Of a stretch of DNA of 64,000 nucleotides, positions 8,641 to 16,452 are shown piece by piece. Under the pieces are notes generated by a model. That model had not been told where the DNA came from. It ran no database searches and saw only the letters and a program-made list of their open reading frames with translations. Where the stretch lies: positions 62,001 through 126,000 of the forward strand of contig CAVPFW010000021.1 of the NCBI GenBank assembly GCA_963703855.1. Direction: 5' to 3'. This stretch comes from AP-15 sp963703855. Lineage in GTDB: Bacteria > Pseudomonadota > Alphaproteobacteria > ATCC43930 > CGMCC-115725. A program made the translations under genes and the position numbers. Numbering within the stretch: position 1 is the first letter of the stretch; each line of letters opens with the position of its first letter.

Positions 8641-9015
8641 ATGGGGTTTGCGGTCTCCTGTCTCATGCTCGTCGTGGCTGTGCTGCTCGCAGCGACCGGT
8701 CCCGGCAGCGCCGCCGATGTCGAGGCCGGCAAGACGGTGTTCAAGAAATGCGCGTTGTGCCATACCGCAGAGGCCGGGAAGAATAAGGTCGGCCCAAGCC
8801 TGTTCGGCATCGTCGGACGTAAATCCGCCAGTCTCGACAGCTATAATTACTCCGACGCGATGAAGAATTTCAAACATACCTGGGATCCGCAGACGCTCGA
8901 CACCTATCTGAGCGACCCGCGGGCGACGGTGCCGGGAACCAAGATGATTTTCCCCGGGATCCAGGACAAGACCGAGCGGGCCAACGTCATCGCCTATCTC
9001 GAGACCCTAAAATGA
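8641..9015 (+). CDS. Class I c-type cytochrome, periplasmic
   Basis: This 124-residue protein has a Sec signal peptide (to about residue 24, cleavage near GSAAD), a haem site CALCH at 37-41 and the distal Met in GTKMIF (Met102). Length and the GPSLFGIVGRKSAS segment match the mitochondrial-like c2/c550 class. The ATG at 8641 follows the ribosome site GGGAGGAAG. It is the first gene of the rightward operon with the PQQ-associated ABC transporter. It probably carries electrons from quinoprotein dehydrogenases towards the oxidase, alongside XoxG. Confidence 0.85.
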   Translation: MGFAVSCLMLVVAVLLAATGPGSAADVEAGKTVFKKCALCHTAEAGKNKVGPSLFGIVGRKSASLDSYNYSDAMKNFKHTWDPQTLDTYLSDPRATVPGTKMIFPGIQDKTERANVIAYLETLK

Positions 9016-9028
9016 GCGAAGCTCGGCG

Positions 9029-10234
9029 ATGATCGGCAACTGCCGCAGTCTCTGGTTGCTGCTGGCGGTCTTGGTCCCGTGCGCGGCGGCACCGGCGGCT
9101 GATCTTACCGCCGCTGGGCAGACGGTGCAGATCGGGTGGTTGTCGCAGACCAGCAAGCGGACATTGCCGCTCTCCTACCTCGACCAGCCGCCGGACGACG
9201 AAGGTATCGAGGGCGCTCGCCTCGGCATCGCCGACAACGACACGACCGGGCATTTCACCGGGCAGTCCTTTGATCTCGTCGAGTCGATCGCGCCCGAGGG
9301 CGGCGATGTCGCCGCCGCGTTTCGCACTTTGACGGGGAAGGGAATTCGTCTGGTCGTGACCGATCTCGCGGCACCCCAGCTATTGTCGCTCGCCGGTCTC
9401 CCCGAGGCCGCGCAGGTGACGATCTTCAATACCGCGGCGCCCGACGACCGGCTGCGGGCAACGGATTGCCGCGCCAATATCCTGCACCTGCTGCCAAGCC
9501 GAGCGATGCTTGCCGACGCGCTGGTGCAGTATCTCGTCGTCAAGCGCTGGCCCGACCTGCTGCTGGTTGTCGGCCACAGCGACGGCGATCGTGAGTTCGC
9601 CGCCGACATCCGCCACGCCGCGCTGAAATTCCAGGCGCATATCGTCGAGGAGAAGCCGTGGACCTTTATTCCGGGGGCGCGGCGGACCGATACCGGCCAT
9701 TTCGCGATCCAGGCCGAGGTCGCGCGCTTCACACAGGGCGTCAGCTACGACGTGCTGGTCGTAGCCGACGAGGATGACGAGTTCGGCGATGATCTCTCTT
9801 ATCGCACCTTCGACCCCCGGCCGGTGGCCGGGACCCAGGGCCTGGTGCCGAGCGCGTGGGCGCGGCCGCATGAGCAATGGGGCGCGACGCAGCTGCAGAA
9901 CCGCTTTCTGCGCCAGGCCAAAAGGTGGATGACCGACCGCGATTACACCGCATGGATGGCGCTGCGGGCGATCGGCGAGGCGGCGACCCGGTCGAAATCG
10001 ACCGACCCCGCGGTGATTTCCGCGTTCATGCGCGGCAGCCGTTTCGATCTCGCCGCCTATAAGGGCGCGCGGCTGACCTTCCGCTCCTGGGACGGGCAGC
10101 TGCGCCAGCCTATCCTGCTCGCCGATCCGCGTTCCTTGGTCTCGGTCTCGCCGCAACCGGGTTTCCTGCACCAGTTTTCCGAGCTCGACACGCTCGGGAT
10201 CGACCAGCCGGAGACCAAATGCCATATGGGCTGA
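9029..10234 (+). CDS. Periplasmic substrate-binding protein, PQQ/quinoprotein-associated ABC system
   Basis: This 401-residue protein has a signal peptide (LLLAVLVPCAAAPAAD) and a branched-chain-amino-acid-type periplasmic binding fold. Matching family features are the opening QIGWLSQTSKR and the GIEGARLGIADND segment. It belongs to the family repeatedly found beside PQQ-dependent alcohol dehydrogenases (PQQ-dependent catabolism-associated binding proteins). Comparable genes occur in the lut and ped clusters reported for lanthanide uptake. It starts 13 bases after the cytochrome c stop. The ligand is unproven; a lanthanide complex, PQQ or a dehydrogenase maturation factor are all possible. 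Confidence 0.82.
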   Translation: MIGNCRSLWLLLAVLVPCAAAPAADLTAAGQTVQIGWLSQTSKRTLPLSYLDQPPDDEGIEGARLGIADNDTTGHFTGQSFDLVESIAPEGGDVAAAFRTLTGKGIRLVVTDLAAPQLLSLAGLPEAAQVTIFNTAAPDDRLRATDCRANILHLLPSRAMLADALVQYLVVKRWPDLLLVVGHSDGDREFAADIRHAALKFQAHIVEEKPWTFIPGARRTDTGHFAIQAEVARFTQGVSYDVLVVADEDDEFGDDLSYRTFDPRPVAGTQGLVPSAWARPHEQWGATQLQNRFLRQAKRWMTDRDYTAWMALRAIGEAATRSKSTDPAVISAFMRGSRFDLAAYKGARLTFRSWDGQLRQPILLADPRSLVSVSPQPGFLHQFSELDTLGIDQPETKCHMG

Positions 10235-11217
10235 CCCTCATATTGCGGGGGGCGGCGGGCCGCAGCGCGGCGGCGCTCGCATTCCTCTGCCTGGCGGCCC
10301 CGCTCGCAAAGGCCGAGACGATCTATGTGTCGAACGAGAAGGACAACACGATCACGGTCGTCGACGGCGCGAGCCTGACCGCGGTCAAGACGATCCCGGT
10401 CGGGGAGCGGCCGCGCGGCATCGTGCTCTCCAAGGATCGGAAATCGCTCTATATCTGCGCCAGCGACAGCGACCACATCGAGGTGCTCGATCTCGCCGCC
10501 GACAAGGTGGCGCGCACCTTGCCGAGCGGCACCGACCCGGAGTTCTTTGCGCTCGATCCGACCGGCAAATTGCTCTATGTCGCCAACGAGGACGACAACC
10601 TCGTCACCATCGTCGATATCGGTCGCGGCGAAGTCGTGACCGAGATCCCGGTCGGCGTCGAACCCGAAGGAATGGGGGTCAGCCCCGACGGGAAATACTT
10701 GGTCAATACTTCCGAAACCACCAACATGGCGCACGTCATCGACACCGCCAAGCGCGCCGTCGTCGCCAACATCCTCGTCGACAGCCGCCCGCGCCGCGCG
10801 GTATGGACCGCCGACGGCGCTCAATTCTGGGTCTCCGCCGAAGTCGGCGGCACGGTCAGCGTCATCGACGCCGCCAAGCGCCAGATCATCAAGCGGATCA
10901 CCTTTGTCGTGCCCGGCGTGCCGACCGAAGCGATCCAGCCGGTCGGGGTAGCGATCACCAGGGACCGCAAGCTGGCCTTCGTGGCGCTGGGGCCCGCCAA
11001 CCGGGTCGCGGTGGTCGATGCCCAAACCTACGAGGTGCTGCGCTACCTGCTGGTCGGCCAGCGGGTGTGGAGCCTGGCGTTCAATCAGGATCAGAGCCGG
11101 CTCTACACGACGAACGGGGTCAGCAACGACATCTCGGTCATCGATGTCGCCGCGCAGAAGGTCATCAAGTCGGTGGCGGTCGGCCAAGCGCCCTGGGGTG
11201 TGGTCTCGCGCCCATGA
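10219..11217 (+). CDS. YVTN-type seven-bladed beta-propeller protein, PQQ-associated
   Basis: This 332-residue exported protein has a signal peptide ending near APLAKAE. Blade repeats recur about every 40 residues, for example IYVSNEKDNTITVVD, LYVANEDDNLVTIVD and LYTTNGVSNDISVID. The family is the PQQ-dependent catabolism-associated beta-propeller. It overlaps the binding-protein gene by 16 bases, which implies translational coupling. In lut/ped-type clusters a protein of this kind accompanies the ABC transporter. A periplasmic metal- or cofactor-binding role is an inference from context. Confidence 0.83.
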   Translation: MPYGLTLILRGAAGRSAAALAFLCLAAPLAKAETIYVSNEKDNTITVVDGASLTAVKTIPVGERPRGIVLSKDRKSLYICASDSDHIEVLDLAADKVARTLPSGTDPEFFALDPTGKLLYVANEDDNLVTIVDIGRGEVVTEIPVGVEPEGMGVSPDGKYLVNTSETTNMAHVIDTAKRAVVANILVDSRPRRAVWTADGAQFWVSAEVGGTVSVIDAAKRQIIKRITFVVPGVPTEAIQPVGVAITRDRKLAFVALGPANRVAVVDAQTYEVLRYLLVGQRVWSLAFNQDQSRLYTTNGVSNDISVIDVAAQKVIKSVAVGQAPWGVVSRP

Positions 11218-11227
11218 TCATCAGCCC

Positions 11228-11989
11228 ATGACCATGCTCGGCACCAGCGAGCGCGCGCCGGCCTTCTCGGTCGAGGGGCTCGGCCATCGGTTCGGGCCGC
11301 GCCGGGTGCTGAACAACGTCAGCTTCGAGATCGCCCCCGGCGACTTTACCGTATTGCTCGGGCTGAACGGCGCCGGCAAGACGACCCTGTTCTCCCTGGC
11401 GACCCGGCTTTACGCGCAGGGGGAGGGGGTGATCCAGGTTTTCGGCATGGACATCCGCAAGCGCGCCTCGGATTGCCTCGCCCAGATCGGGGTCGTGTTC
11501 CAGCAGCCGACCCTCGACCTCGATCTGTCGGTCGAGCAGAACCTCTACTACCATGCGGCATTGCACGGGATTTCCCGGCGTCAGGCGGCGGCGCGGATTG
11601 CGGTCGAGGTGCCGCGGGTCGGGCTCGCCGAGCGCCGCCATGACAAGGTGCGGCGCCTGAGCGGCGGGCAACGCCGGCGCGTCGAGATCGCCCGGGCATT
11701 ATTGCACCAGCCGCGCCTCCTGCTGCTCGACGAGCCGACCGTCGGGCTCGACATCGCCAGCCGGCAGTTCCTGCTCGATCATGTGCGCCTGCTGTGCCGC
11801 GAGGAGGGGCTCGCCGCCCTGTGGGCGACGCATCTGATCGACGAGGTCGGCGCGGATGCGCGGGTCGTCGTTCTGCACAAGGGCGAGGTGCTGGCGTCAG
11901 GCGGCGCCGGGCAGGTGCTCGGCGAAAACCGGCCGGAATCGATGCGCGCCGCGTTCGAGGCACTGATCCGCGAGAACGAGGCGGCATGA
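11228..11989 (+). CDS. ABC transporter ATP-binding protein, PQQ-associated
   Basis: This 253-residue ATPase has Walker A GLNGAGKT (about 45-52), a Q-loop in VVFQQPTLD, the signature LSGGQRRRVEIA, Walker B LLLLDEP and the switch His in ATHLID. The ATG at 11228 is used; a second ATG two codons later is possible. The stop overlaps the permease ATG in an ATGA arrangement. The domain is closest to the DrrA/CcmA-like class that drives simple ABC-2-type transporters, matching the ABC-2-type permease that follows. It presumably powers the transporter served by the binding protein at 9029. Confidence 0.88.
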   Translation: MTMLGTSERAPAFSVEGLGHRFGPRRVLNNVSFEIAPGDFTVLLGLNGAGKTTLFSLATRLYAQGEGVIQVFGMDIRKRASDCLAQIGVVFQQPTLDLDLSVEQNLYYHAALHGISRRQAAARIAVEVPRVGLAERRHDKVRRLSGGQRRRVEIARALLHQPRLLLLDEPTVGLDIASRQFLLDHVRLLCREEGLAALWATHLIDEVGADARVVVLHKGEVLASGGAGQVLGENRPESMRAAFEALIRENEAA

Positions 11990-12789
11990 GGCCCATTCAC
12001 TATCTGCGCTGTCTATTGGGGATCGTAACCCGCGAGGGGCTGCGCTTTCTGAACCAGCGCGGCCGCTTTTTCTCGGCCTTGGTACGGCCGCTGGTCTGGC
12101 TCGCGATCTTCGCCACCGGGTTCCAGTTCGTGCTCGGCGTCTCGATCATCCCGCCTTACGAGACCTACATCCCCTATTCCGTCTACATCGTCCCTGGCCT
12201 GATCGCGATGATCGAGATGTTCAACGGCATGCTGAGCTCGCTGTCGATGGTTTACGACCGCGAGATGGGGAGCATGCGGATCCTGATGGTCAGCCCGTTG
12301 CCGCGCTGGTTTCTGTTGACCGCAAAGCTGCTCGCCGGGGTCATTGTCTCGGTCGTGCAGGCCTACGGCTTTCTGGCGATCGCGCTCCTCTGGGACATCG
12401 AGCCGCCGTGGTACGGCTATATCGCGGTATTGCCGGCGCTGATCCTCTCCGGGCTGATGCTGGGGGCGCTCGGGCTGCTGCTGTCCTCGGCGATCCGCCA
12501 GCTCGAAAACTTTGCCAGCGTGATGAACTTCGTGATCTTCCCGATGTTTTTCGCGTCCTCGGCGCTCTATCCGCTGTGGCGGGTCAAGGAGTCGAGCCTG
12601 CTGCTCTATTATGTCTGCCAGATCAACCCATTCACCCACGCCACTGAGCTGATCCGCTTTGCGCTCTACGGTGAGGTCGAGCCGGTCTCGGCGGTCGTGC
12701 TGGTGGCTGCGACCGCGGTCTTTCTGACCCTCGCGGTCTATGGCTACGACCCGGCAAAGGGGTTGATGGCGCGCCGCGTCGCCGAGTGA
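11986..12789 (+). CDS. ABC-2-type permease, PQQ-associated
   Basis: This 267-residue membrane protein has about six hydrophobic segments and the ABC-2 pattern. It opens with an amphipathic segment and RPLVWLAIFATGF, then has YDREMGSMRILMVSPL and NPFTHATELIRFALYG near the C-terminus. It overlaps the ATPase by four bases (ATGA) and is overlapped the same way by the next gene. ABC-2 permeases are mostly exporters, yet this set includes a periplasmic binding protein. The same paradox is noted for the lanthanide-linked ped/lut transporters, so direction of transport is uncertain. Confidence 0.87.
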   Translation: MRPIHYLRCLLGIVTREGLRFLNQRGRFFSALVRPLVWLAIFATGFQFVLGVSIIPPYETYIPYSVYIVPGLIAMIEMFNGMLSSLSMVYDREMGSMRILMVSPLPRWFLLTAKLLAGVIVSVVQAYGFLAIALLWDIEPPWYGYIAVLPALILSGLMLGALGLLLSSAIRQLENFASVMNFVIFPMFFASSALYPLWRVKESSLLLYYVCQINPFTHATELIRFALYGEVEPVSAVVLVAATAVFLTLAVYGYDPAKGLMARRVAE

Positions 12790-13436
12790 AACCGGTCATG
12801 GATCGGGTGCGGTGCTTCACTCGGTCGCTGGTAGTGGTGTTCGCGCTTGCCGCGGTCATGACCATCGGCCCAGCGGCGCGGTCGGCTCCGCGCAGCGAGG
12901 ACCCGGACTGGCCGTGCCAGGCGCCGCTGGTGCCAAAGCTCGCAGCTGCGACGTATTGGAGCGCACCGCTCGACACCAAGGCCGATTGGCACGCCGACCC
13001 CACGATCGTGGAGCTCGTCGCACGTCTCGCCCCGAGGCGGGTGACGACCGAAGAGGGGCTGGACGCGATCGCCGGGTTTGCCAAACCTCTGTCGGCGGAT
13101 CGCTCGCGACGCCTCGCCCTGGTCTTTCGCGGCTTGCTCGACGAGACCGACCGGGAGCGCGCCGCGCTGATCGAGGAACTGAAAGAGATTGGCCGGCGTC
13201 AGCGTGAGCTCGCCGATCTCGTCGGCCGGCTCGGCGCCCAGCTCAACACGATCCCGCCCGGCGCGGTCGGGGAAGATGCCGCTCGCCGTGTCGACCTGCA
13301 GCAGCGGTACGACTTCTCGGCGCGCAATTTCGACGAGATCCAGCGCACGATCCGCTACGCCTGCGAGACCCCGGTCGAGCTCGACGCGCGGCTCGGCGCC
13401 TGGGCCCGCGCCCTGCAGCAGGCCGCTACCCGATGA
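12786..13436 (+). CDS. Exported protein of unknown function, last gene of the PQQ-associated ABC operon
   Basis: This 216-residue protein overlaps the permease by four bases. It has a Sec signal peptide (FTRSLVVVFALAAVMTIGPAARSA), then a WPCQAPLVPKLAAATYW block containing one of two mature cysteines; the other is in RYACETP near the C-terminus. The two may form a disulfide. The middle (about 110-175) is charged, rich in Glu, Arg and Leu, and probably a coiled coil. No domain is recognised. Its place as the last, translationally coupled gene makes a role in the transporter or in periplasmic cofactor handling likely. Confidence 0.7.
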   Translation: MKPVMDRVRCFTRSLVVVFALAAVMTIGPAARSAPRSEDPDWPCQAPLVPKLAAATYWSAPLDTKADWHADPTIVELVARLAPRRVTTEEGLDAIAGFAKPLSADRSRRLALVFRGLLDETDRERAALIEELKEIGRRQRELADLVGRLGAQLNTIPPGAVGEDAARRVDLQQRYDFSARNFDEIQRTIRYACETPVELDARLGAWARALQQAATR

Positions 13437-13490
13437 CCTGGCAGGCTGAGATTGCCTGATGCGCCTTTGCCAGACAGCTTTGATTCCCGG

Positions 13491-13583
13491 CGGCCGGGCT
13501 TGTCCCGGCCATCCACGCTTTCTTTAGTTCGCCACGCAGTTTCCAAGACGTGGATGCCCGGATCAGGTCCGGAGAAGGGCATG
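13491..13583. repeat. Dispersed palindromic repeat, copy 1 (CCGGCCATCCACG ... CGTGGATGCCCGG)
   Basis: The left arm GGGCTTGTCCCGGCCATCCACG faces the right arm CGTGGATGCCCGGATCAGG across a variable spacer of about 35 bases. A second copy of the same type, with arms swapped, lies at 30466-30558. It fills most of the 247-base gap between the convergent ABC operon and pentapeptide gene, and no gene is seen in the rest of that gap. The folded RNA would be a long hairpin usable from either side as a transcript end. Confidence 0.7.
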
Positions 13584-13683
13584 ATTTAAGTTGTTATAGA
13601 CAAGACTGGCCAAAGCAGCTTTGGATTCTACTGGCATATTGATACGCAGCCCCCCGCAGCCCGCAAAGACCAGAGCGGTGGGA

Positions 13684-14463
13684 CTACCGCCCTTGTTGGC
13701 GCAGCGGAAGCTTGAGCCCTCTTACGGTATCCAGGCCGCGAGCGTTGGTCAGCACCGCGCCGCCGAAATCGGCTTCGGTTGCGTCGGCGTCGGTCAAATC
13801 GGCGCCGGTCAGGTCGGCGCCCGAAAGATCGGCCCCGGACAAATCGGCGCGCTTCAGGACGGCTCCGGTCAAATTGGCGAAGCGCATCAGCGCGCGACCG
13901 AGATTGGCCCTGGTAAAATTGGCTCCGGTGAGATCGGCGCCCGAGAGATCGACCCGCATCAGCCCCATCGACTGGTTGGTCATGTCGGCACCCATCTTGG
14001 CGCCGGTGAAATCCGCTCCGCTCAGATCGAACTGGCTCAGCCGGGCGATGATGTGCGCGCCGGCGAACCGGGCTCCTCGGAAAATCGGCGCCTCGGCGAC
14101 CGAAACCTCGAGACCGGACGAGACGACAAGGCCGAGCAGGCTCGCGTGCGACAGGTCGGCATTGGTGAAGTTCGCCCGCATGATCCAGGCGAGATCGAGT
14201 TTCGCGCCGGACAAATTGGCGCCCGAAAGATCGGCATCGACCAGCTTTGCGCCAAAGAGGTTCGCCCCGGACAGGTTCGCCCGCTTGAAATCGAGTTTCG
14301 ACAGGTCGAGGTTTGCGAGATTTTCCCCGGAGAGGTCGGCCGGCTTGTCGGGCGTCGCCGCAGAGAGGATCTCGCGAACCCGCTCGGCGCTGAGATCGCC
14401 GCCCGGCGCAGGCGGCATTGCCGCCAAGACCACGAGACACGCGTAGGTGAGCACTCTGCCCAT
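13684..14463 (-). CDS. Exported pentapeptide-repeat protein
   Basis: This 259-residue protein has a signal peptide (YACLVVLAAMPPAPGG) followed by a near-continuous run of A(D/N)LSG-type pentapeptides from about residue 45 to 240, for example ANLSGANLFGAK and ADLSGADLTGADLT. These build a right-handed quadrilateral beta helix. The repeat tract is interrupted around 105-130. The start ATG at 14461-14463 precedes the signal peptide directly. It is the last gene in the xoxFGJ-CXXCW direction and may be a scaffold or interaction partner in the periplasm; no enzymatic role is expected. Confidence 0.82.
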   Translation of the reverse strand: MGRVLTYACLVVLAAMPPAPGGDLSAERVREILSAATPDKPADLSGENLANLDLSKLDFKRANLSGANLFGAKLVDADLSGANLSGAKLDLAWIMRANFTNADLSHASLLGLVVSSGLEVSVAEAPIFRGARFAGAHIIARLSQFDLSGADFTGAKMGADMTNQSMGLMRVDLSGADLTGANFTRANLGRALMRFANLTGAVLKRADLSGADLSGADLTGADLTDADATEADFGGAVLTNARGLDTVRGLKLPLRQQGR

Positions 14464-14510
14464 TCGGCTTCCTCGCCGACCCGCACCAGCCTTCCGAGCG
14501 GCCGAGCCGG

Positions 14511-15074
14511 TCAGGGCCCGGGCACCGGCTCTATCTTCGCCGACGGCAATTTCGCTGCGTCCCACCCGTCGGTGCCGTCGCGGTACCAATAGACCCGTCG
14601 ATAACCCCAGCTCGCCGCGCGCTTGGCCGCGTTCCAGCTCATCCAGCAATCGGCCAGACAGTAGAACACGATCGGCATATCCGCTCGCCCTTTCGTGGCC
14701 CTGGCGAGGTGCACCCGAAAATATTGCTCGACCGCGGGGCTGAGAGCGCCGCGTCCGACATCCGGCAGCCACAGGCTGCCGGGGATGTCGCGCCTCGGCA
14801 TCGGCATCCACAGCGCCTGAGACGGCAGGTTGGGCGGTCGTCCGGGCGCGGCAAGCACGTCGATCCATACCGCGCCGCCGGCTCGCCAGAGGGTTTTGGC
14901 AGCCTCGGTCCCGAGCGCGGTGCCCCCCGCGACCGTGCCTGGTGTCGGCGCCCGGTAGTCGTCCATCCGGTAGCCCGCGGGCTCCGGCACTTGGGCAAAA
15001 GTCGCGGTTGCGCCGATCACAAGCGAGCCGAGAAGGACGGCTCCAGCCGTTAGGCCGGCGGCGAAAGCCTTCAT
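14511..15074 (-). CDS. Quinoprotein-associated CXXCW-motif rhodanese-like protein
   Basis: This 187-residue exported protein has a signal peptide to about residue 27 (ATATFAQ). It matches the PQQ-dependent catabolism-associated CXXCW-motif family, a rhodanese-like fold. The family block reads FYCLADCWMSWNAAKRA, with two Cys separated by three residues and followed by Trp, near residues 140-147. The ATG at 15072-15074 overlaps the xoxJ stop. The pair of cysteines suits persulfide or disulfide chemistry, which fits the SoxYZ-like carrier and metallohydrolase encoded nearby. The exact reaction is unknown. Confidence 0.82.
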   Translation of the reverse strand: MKAFAAGLTAGAVLLGSLVIGATATFAQVPEPAGYRMDDYRAPTPGTVAGGTALGTEAAKTLWRAGGAVWIDVLAAPGRPPNLPSQALWMPMPRRDIPGSLWLPDVGRGALSPAVEQYFRVHLARATKGRADMPIVFYCLADCWMSWNAAKRAASWGYRRVYWYRDGTDGWDAAKLPSAKIEPVPGP

Positions 15075-15913
15075 CGCGTGACGAGCTCGCCCTGCTCGTC
15101 GAGCAGCGGGACGCCGTAGTCGCGCAGGATCGCGGTGATCCGCGTCTGCTGCGTGACGATTACGGCGCTGATGCGTCGGCGCCATTCGGGCTCGTTGGCG
15201 CGCACGCCCATCGCGATGTGATACTCCATGCGCGCAGCACCCGGCTCGCTCTTGAGCGGAACAAGGGTCAGCGGCAGCTTGTCGTGCTTGCGGTAATAGC
15301 CGGCGATCGGTCCCCACAGAAAGCCGACATCGATCGTCCCGTCGACGACATCCTGCACCATCTGATAAGTCGGGGATTCGACGCGAGTGTCGACGGTCAG
15401 CGCGTAAGGCTTGGTGTGGGACATCAGATTGTAGCGCACCAGCAGGTCGGCAGGCGGGGTCCCGCCGACGACGCCGAGGCGCAACCTCGCCAGTTGCCGA
15501 TCCTGCGGGCCCTGCAAGGCAAGCCCCTTGTCGGAGCGATAGAGCATCACATAAGTGGTGAAGTAATAGGGGTTCGTCGTCTGCATCAGATCGTCGCCGG
15601 CGACCGTGCCCATCACCAGGTCGCAGCGATTGGCGCGAAGCGTGTTGCGCACAAAGCCGATCACCTGCGGGAACCAGACATAGTCGACCTTGAGCCCGAG
15701 CTGCGCTCCGATCAGTTCGGCGATCTTGTTTTCGAACCCTTCTCCCTTTTCGTCGGAAAAGGGGAGGTTGCTCGGATCGGCGCAGACCTTGAGCTTGCTG
15801 CGGTCGACGATTTCGCCGGTCGAGGCGGCCATCGCCCCGCTGCCGCAGAGAAGAAGCGCGCCGGCCACCGCCGCCAGGGGACGCGGCCGCCTTCTCGAAG
15901 AGCGGCTGCGCAC
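15071..15913 (-). CDS. xoxJ: XoxJ/MxaJ-type periplasmic binding protein for the methanol dehydrogenase
   Basis: This 280-residue protein has a signal peptide ending near GAMAAST and a type 2 periplasmic binding fold. Matching features are LKVCADPSNLPFSDEKGEG at the start of the mature chain and LVMGTVAGDDLMQTTNPYY. XoxJ/MxaJ proteins are needed for methanol dehydrogenase activity and are thought to help activate or metallate it. The GTG at 15911-15913 directly abuts the xoxG stop (TAG 15914-15916), so translation is coupled. Gene order xoxF-xoxG-xoxJ matches the known lanthanide-dependent operon. Confidence 0.9.
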   Translation of the reverse strand: MRSRSSRRRPRPLAAVAGALLLCGSGAMAASTGEIVDRSKLKVCADPSNLPFSDEKGEGFENKIAELIGAQLGLKVDYVWFPQVIGFVRNTLRANRCDLVMGTVAGDDLMQTTNPYYFTTYVMLYRSDKGLALQGPQDRQLARLRLGVVGGTPPADLLVRYNLMSHTKPYALTVDTRVESPTYQMVQDVVDGTIDVGFLWGPIAGYYRKHDKLPLTLVPLKSEPGAARMEYHIAMGVRANEPEWRRRISAVIVTQQTRITAILRDYGVPLLDEQGELVTR

Positions 15914-16342
15914 CTAGTCACCGATCCGCGGCGGCCGGCCGCGGCCCACGACACCATCGGCACGCGCCTCCAGATAGGCCCAGATGTCGTCGAGATAGGT
16001 GACCACGTCCTCGACCGTGCCGAACGGCGGCATCACGTTCTCGTTGGCCGCGTTGACGTTGGTCCGCCCGTTGACGACGATGTCGTTGAACTGGTCCTGG
16101 GTCATGTGCTTGACCGAATCGACGAGGTCAGGCGCATACGAGCTGCCGGCGCCGTCCGGCCCGTGGCAACGCATGCACAATTCGGTGTAGCGACGCCAGC
16201 CATTGTAGGTCTTCTTGTCGACTTTGCCGTTGGTGATCGTGTAGGGCTTTTCGCTCGACTGGGCGCTCTCCGCTGCAATCGCGAGCCGCGGCACTGATAC
16301 GAGCGCGGCAACGATGCACACCAGCGGCGCGAACGCTCTCAC
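15914..16342 (-). CDS. xoxG: XoxG-type cytochrome c, electron acceptor of XoxF
   Basis: XoxG takes electrons one at a time from XoxF-bound PQQ in the periplasm. The protein has a signal peptide (LVCIVAALVSVPRLAIAA), a haem site CMRCH and a distal Met in ENVMPPFG. The GTG at 16340-16342 (142 residues) follows GGGAGGGGG; another GTG at 16384 would add 14 basic residues without a good ribosome site. It matches the methanol-metabolism-related c-type cytochrome family. A perfect hairpin at 16391-16422 separates it from xoxF. Confidence 0.88.
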   Translation of the reverse strand: MRAFAPLVCIVAALVSVPRLAIAAESAQSSEKPYTITNGKVDKKTYNGWRRYTELCMRCHGPDGAGSSYAPDLVDSVKHMTQDQFNDIVVNGRTNVNAANENVMPPFGTVEDVVTYLDDIWAYLEARADGVVGRGRPPRIGD

Positions 16343-16390
16343 CCGGCCCCCTCCCGATTTTTCACGACGACGAACCGTCCGCACGAAGAA

Positions 16391-16422
16391 GGGCCGGCAT
16401 CCCGGTTGCAGGATGCCGGCCC
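16391..16422 (-). terminator. Perfect 12-bp stem-loop between xoxF and xoxG
   Basis: GGGCCGGCATCC and GGATGCCGGCCC are perfectly complementary 12-base arms around an 8-base loop. Read on the minus strand, the stem lies 30 bases after the xoxF stop and is followed by TTCTTC, a weak pyrimidine tract. It is well placed to stop part of the transcripts or to protect xoxF mRNA, which would give more XoxF than XoxG and XoxJ. Confidence 0.7.
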
Positions 16423-16452
16423 GGCGTTTCGGTCAACCCTGCCCGAGGGTCA

